Shown piece after piece: positions 31,811 to 34,229 of a DNA stretch of 34,229 nt. The notes below the pieces were generated by a model. The model did not search any database. It was given only the letters and a program-made list of their open reading frames with translations, and had not been told where the DNA came from. A program made the translations under genes and the position numbers. Each line of letters opens with the position of its first letter. Position 1 is the first letter of the stretch. Origin of the DNA: Acidimicrobiales bacterium (GTDB taxonomy: Bacteria; Actinomycetota; Acidimicrobiia; Acidimicrobiales; CAIXPF01); contig JADLEF010000005.1 in NCBI GenBank assembly GCA_020846295.1, forward strand, positions 1 to 34,229, in the 5' to 3' direction.

Positions 31811-32971
31811 ATGGACCTGCCGCTGGTCATCGATGCCGATTCGCATCTGTTCGAGCGCCCCGAGCTGTGGAGGGAGCACATCGACCCCGCCTCCCGGGCC
31901 GATGCCCTCTCCATCGAGCCCGACGAGCTCGGCCATCCCTGGCTCACCCACCGGGGCCGGCGGCTGATGCTGACGTGGATCTGCGAGCCTGGCCGCTACG
32001 AGAGCATCGGGGATCTGCTCGAGGACCACCGCGCCGGCCGGCCCGCCCGGTTCGACTACGCCCGGGACCTGCCCCCGGCGCACTGGGATCCGGCCGTGCG
32101 ACGCGACGCGCTCGACGGGTGGGGGGTGCACGAATCCGTCCTGTTCCCGCAGTGGGGCATCAACTGGGAGCTCTGGCTGGGCGACGACCTGCCGGCCCTG
32201 CGGGCCAACATGGCGGCGTGGAACCGCTGGGCGGCCTCCGTGCGCACCACCGGCGGGGGGCGTCTGCACCCGGTCGGCCACGTCAGCCTGCGCGGCGAGC
32301 TCGATTGGCTGGAGGGGGAGCTTCGTTCGCTGTCGGCGGCGGGCATCCGCCTCGCGATGGTGTCCACCGGCCTGGTCGACGGCCGGCGCCTCTCCCATCC
32401 GGAGCTCGACCGGGCGTGGTCGCTGTTCACCGAACACGGCATCACCCCGACGTTCCATGTCGGCGGGACCAGCCTGGTGGGCATGCTGGACGGGGCCTGG
32501 ACCGCCAACGACGACATGGACTACATGCCGATGCTGAGCTTCCCGTTGCATGGCACCGACGCCCAGCTCGCCCTGTCGGATCTCGTGCTCAACGGGGTGC
32601 TCGACCGCCACCCGGACCTGCGCATCGCGGTGATCGAGCTGCTGTCGCGTTGGATCGTGGACCTGGCGTTCAAGGTCGACGCGGCGTACGACACCTATCG
32701 ACGCATCGCCGGGCATCGGCTGGTGCAGCTGACCGAACGGCCGAGCGACTACCTGCGCCGCCAGGTTCGCCTCAGCAGCTTCGCCTCCGAGAAGCCCGGC
32801 GCGCTCATGGGCCAGGTCGGCCCGATGCTGATGTTCGGCGGGGACTTCCCCCATCCGGAGGGGTACGCATCGCCGCTGACGGAGTACCGCGCCCGGCAGA
32901 ACGAAGCCCTCGACGACGCGGTGGCCGCTCGCTTCTTCGGCGGCAACCTGGCCGAGTTGGTGCACCGATGA
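31811..32971 (+). CDS. Amidohydrolase family protein (amidohydrolase_2 type)
   Basis: A 386-residue TIM-barrel metal hydrolase or decarboxylase. It opens with PLVIDADSHLFERPELW, where the usual HxH is reduced to DSH as in many actinobacterial members. It has TPTFHVGG with a likely metal His, and a late FGGDFPHPEGYASPL with the conserved Asp and His. Relatives include aminocarboxymuconate-type decarboxylases and hydrolases in aromatic and alicyclic degradation. The ATG at 31811 is preferred because the 16 residues before it in the track ORF are not conserved-looking. Its TGA overlaps the next start (ATGA), coupling it to the CoA transferase. The start is 99 bases from the divergent selenoprotein gene. 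Confidence 0.85.
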   Translation: MDLPLVIDADSHLFERPELWREHIDPASRADALSIEPDELGHPWLTHRGRRLMLTWICEPGRYESIGDLLEDHRAGRPARFDYARDLPPAHWDPAVRRDALDGWGVHESVLFPQWGINWELWLGDDLPALRANMAAWNRWAASVRTTGGGRLHPVGHVSLRGELDWLEGELRSLSAAGIRLAMVSTGLVDGRRLSHPELDRAWSLFTEHGITPTFHVGGTSLVGMLDGAWTANDDMDYMPMLSFPLHGTDAQLALSDLVLNGVLDRHPDLRIAVIELLSRWIVDLAFKVDAAYDTYRRIAGHRLVQLTERPSDYLRRQVRLSSFASEKPGALMGQVGPMLMFGGDFPHPEGYASPLTEYRARQNEALDDAVAARFFGGNLAELVHR

Positions 32972-34170
32972 GCGGCATCCGCCCGCTCGACGGGATCCGC
33001 GTCGTCGACGTCACCCAGGAGATCGCCGGGCCGCTGACCGCTCGCATGCTGGCCGAGATGGGCGCCGATGTGGTGCACGTGGAGCCGTTGCGTGGTGACA
33101 ACGGCCGGAACTCCACCACGCCGTTCCTCGGCAGCGAGGGCATCTTCCACCAGCTGGGCAACCGCTCCAAGCGCGGCCTGGCGGTGGACCTGCGCAGCGC
33201 CGAGGGCCAGGAGATCGTGAGGAAGCTGGCACTGCGGGCCGATGTGCTCGTCAACGGCACGGCCAAGGGCACGCTGGAACGGATCGGGCTCGGCTACGAG
33301 GAGCTGGCCGCGCTGAACGATCAGTTGGTCTACGCGTCGTTGACCGGGTACGGGCCGCAGGGGCCGCTGGGCGACGCGCCCGGCTACGACGTGGTGGTGC
33401 AGGCCTTCACCGGCATCATGAACCGCGAGCAGGACGGTCCTCGGTTGACCGGGTACCTCTACGCCGACACCGCCACACCGCTGGTGCTGGTCAACGGGAT
33501 CCTGCTGGCGCTGATGGCCCGGCCCCTGACGGGGCGGGGCCAGCTGGTGGAGACATCGTTGCTGCAGGGCGCGCTGCACATGTTGAGCAACTTCCTGCTG
33601 TGGGTGCAGGACGATCCGCTGCTGTCGCGCCGCAAGCCGTCGTCCAAGGGCGGCAAGGGCACCGCCGATCCGACGACGTGCGTGTACGCCTGCGCCGAGG
33701 GAACCCACCTGATGCTGTCGGCGTGGAACGACGCGCAGTTCCGCAAGCTGTGCGATGCGCTCGACATCGCCCACATCGGCGAGGACCCGAACTACGCCAC
33801 CCGTCCGTTGCGGGCGGCGGCGTTCACCGAGCTCACCGAGCTGTTCGACGCGCTGCTGGCGCCGAGCACCGCAGCCGAGTGGGTGGACGCGTTGCTCCCG
33901 CTCGGGATCCCGTGCCAGGTCGTGGCCGAGGGGCCGCGCACGATCATCGACCATCCACAGCTCACCGCCAACGACATGATCGTCGAGGTGCAGCACCCGA
34001 CCAAGGGCCGCATGAAGCAACCGAACCATCCGGTGAAGCTGCACGATACGCCGGCCGCGGTGAACGGGCCCGCGCCGTTGCTGGGCCAGCACACCGATGA
34101 GGTGCTGCGCGAGCTCGGCTATCGCGACGCCGACATCGCCGCGCTGCGCGAGCGGCGGGTGGTGGCCTGA
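32968..34170 (+). CDS. CaiB/BaiF family CoA transferase
   Basis: A 400-residue class III CoA transferase of normal single-module length. It has the N-terminal GIRVVDVTQEIAGPLTARMLAEMGADVVHVEPLRGD, the NRSKRGLAVDLRSAEGQEIVRKL nucleotide-binding area, and a likely catalytic Asp in GYLYADTATPLVLVNGILLALMARPLTGRGQLVETSL. It should transfer CoA onto a carboxylic acid during catabolism. The ATG overlaps the amidohydrolase stop by 4 bases, so the two act in one pathway. The substrate is not readable from the sequence. Confidence 0.92.
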   Translation: MSGIRPLDGIRVVDVTQEIAGPLTARMLAEMGADVVHVEPLRGDNGRNSTTPFLGSEGIFHQLGNRSKRGLAVDLRSAEGQEIVRKLALRADVLVNGTAKGTLERIGLGYEELAALNDQLVYASLTGYGPQGPLGDAPGYDVVVQAFTGIMNREQDGPRLTGYLYADTATPLVLVNGILLALMARPLTGRGQLVETSLLQGALHMLSNFLLWVQDDPLLSRRKPSSKGGKGTADPTTCVYACAEGTHLMLSAWNDAQFRKLCDALDIAHIGEDPNYATRPLRAAAFTELTELFDALLAPSTAAEWVDALLPLGIPCQVVAEGPRTIIDHPQLTANDMIVEVQHPTKGRMKQPNHPVKLHDTPAAVNGPAPLLGQHTDEVLRELGYRDADIAALRERRVVA

Positions 34171-34174
34171 GCGC

Positions 34175-34229
34175 TCAGGCCAGGCGGTCCACCAGCGGGG
34201 CGTAGCGGTCCATCGAAGTGAGGATGGTG
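34175..34229 (-). CDS. 3' end of a minus-strand gene, cut by the window edge
   Basis: The final 17 codons before a TGA read TILTSMDRYAPLVDRLA on the minus strand. This is a plausible C-terminus, perhaps of an LLM-class flavin oxidoreductase or amidohydrolase, but it is too short to assign. It converges with the CoA transferase gene, leaving four bases between stops. Confidence 0.45.
   Translation of the reverse strand, partial: TILTSMDRYAPLVDRLA

Noticed and set aside
31679-32965. 428-residue minus-strand ORF opposite the amidohydrolase
   Set aside because: It is antisense to a clear amidohydrolase gene and has no protein-like pattern. Only its last ten codons, MDIEFWVDPI, are real: they are the N-terminus of the selenoprotein, and the ORF stops at the recoded TGA.

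Overview
The window is very GC-rich, densely coded DNA, with few gaps and many GTG starts and ATGA overlaps. It looks like a chromosomal stretch from a free-living actinobacterium, possibly of the Acidimicrobiia type. The clues are DUF4333 and DUF6328 proteins, a homologue of the mycothiol-dependent nitroreductase Rv2466c, and many CoA-thioester catabolic genes. No rRNA, tRNA, CRISPR array, insertion sequence or phage gene was seen, and no gap between genes exceeds 300 bases.

Layout. 1-5.0 kb holds housekeeping and hypothetical genes: a LOG-family protein, a lipoprotein with two DUF4333-like repeats, a large SEC-C protein, an SDR oxidoreductase and a DUF6328 membrane protein. 5.1-5.8 kb holds two small unrecognised genes that converge and overlap at their 3' ends. 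6.0-8.6 kb is an alicyclic-acid module: an AliB-like acyl-CoA dehydrogenase and BadI (ring-opening hydrolase) on the minus strand, opposite a BadR-like MarR regulator, with a perfect 18-bp palindrome just before the regulator. 8.6-10.8 kb encodes a Rel/SpoT (p)ppGpp enzyme. 10.9-16.3 kb carries a DyP-type peroxidase coupled to an unknown protein, then a large AAA-ATPase/class III cyclase signalling protein. 16.4-22.5 kb has VOC proteins, a LysE exporter and a plus-strand catabolic run: fused double CoA transferase, VOC protein, crotonase, tandem EthD. 22.5-28.9 kb has a double-hotdog protein, a GT2 glycosyltransferase, a branched-chain-amino-acid-type solute-binding lipoprotein, an enoyl-CoA hydratase, a small SEC-C protein and an MFS transporter. 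29.1-34.2 kb has two overlapping PuuE-like deacetylase-fold genes, a thioredoxin-fold oxidoreductase, then an amidohydrolase coupled to a CoA transferase.

The most notable find is at 31094-31711 (minus). The ORF track shows only a truncated protein starting at 31666. Reading upstream in the same frame gives a proper start (MDIEFWVDPI) and then a single in-frame TGA exactly where the first Cys of the CPWC redox motif belongs, followed by PWCW and the rest of an Rv2466c-like protein. A perfect 8-bp hairpin with a GUU loop starts 15 nt after this TGA, with the loop 22 nt away, as expected of a bacterial SECIS element. The gene therefore most likely encodes a selenoprotein with a Sec-Pro-Trp-Cys active site, which automated annotation would truncate.

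Functionally the window reads as degradation of carboxylic acids through CoA thioesters: CoA transferases activate acids, dehydrogenases, crotonases and BadI process the ring or chain, and transport proteins and a MarR regulator accompany them. Stress and redox functions (DyP, Rel, the selenoprotein) are interspersed.
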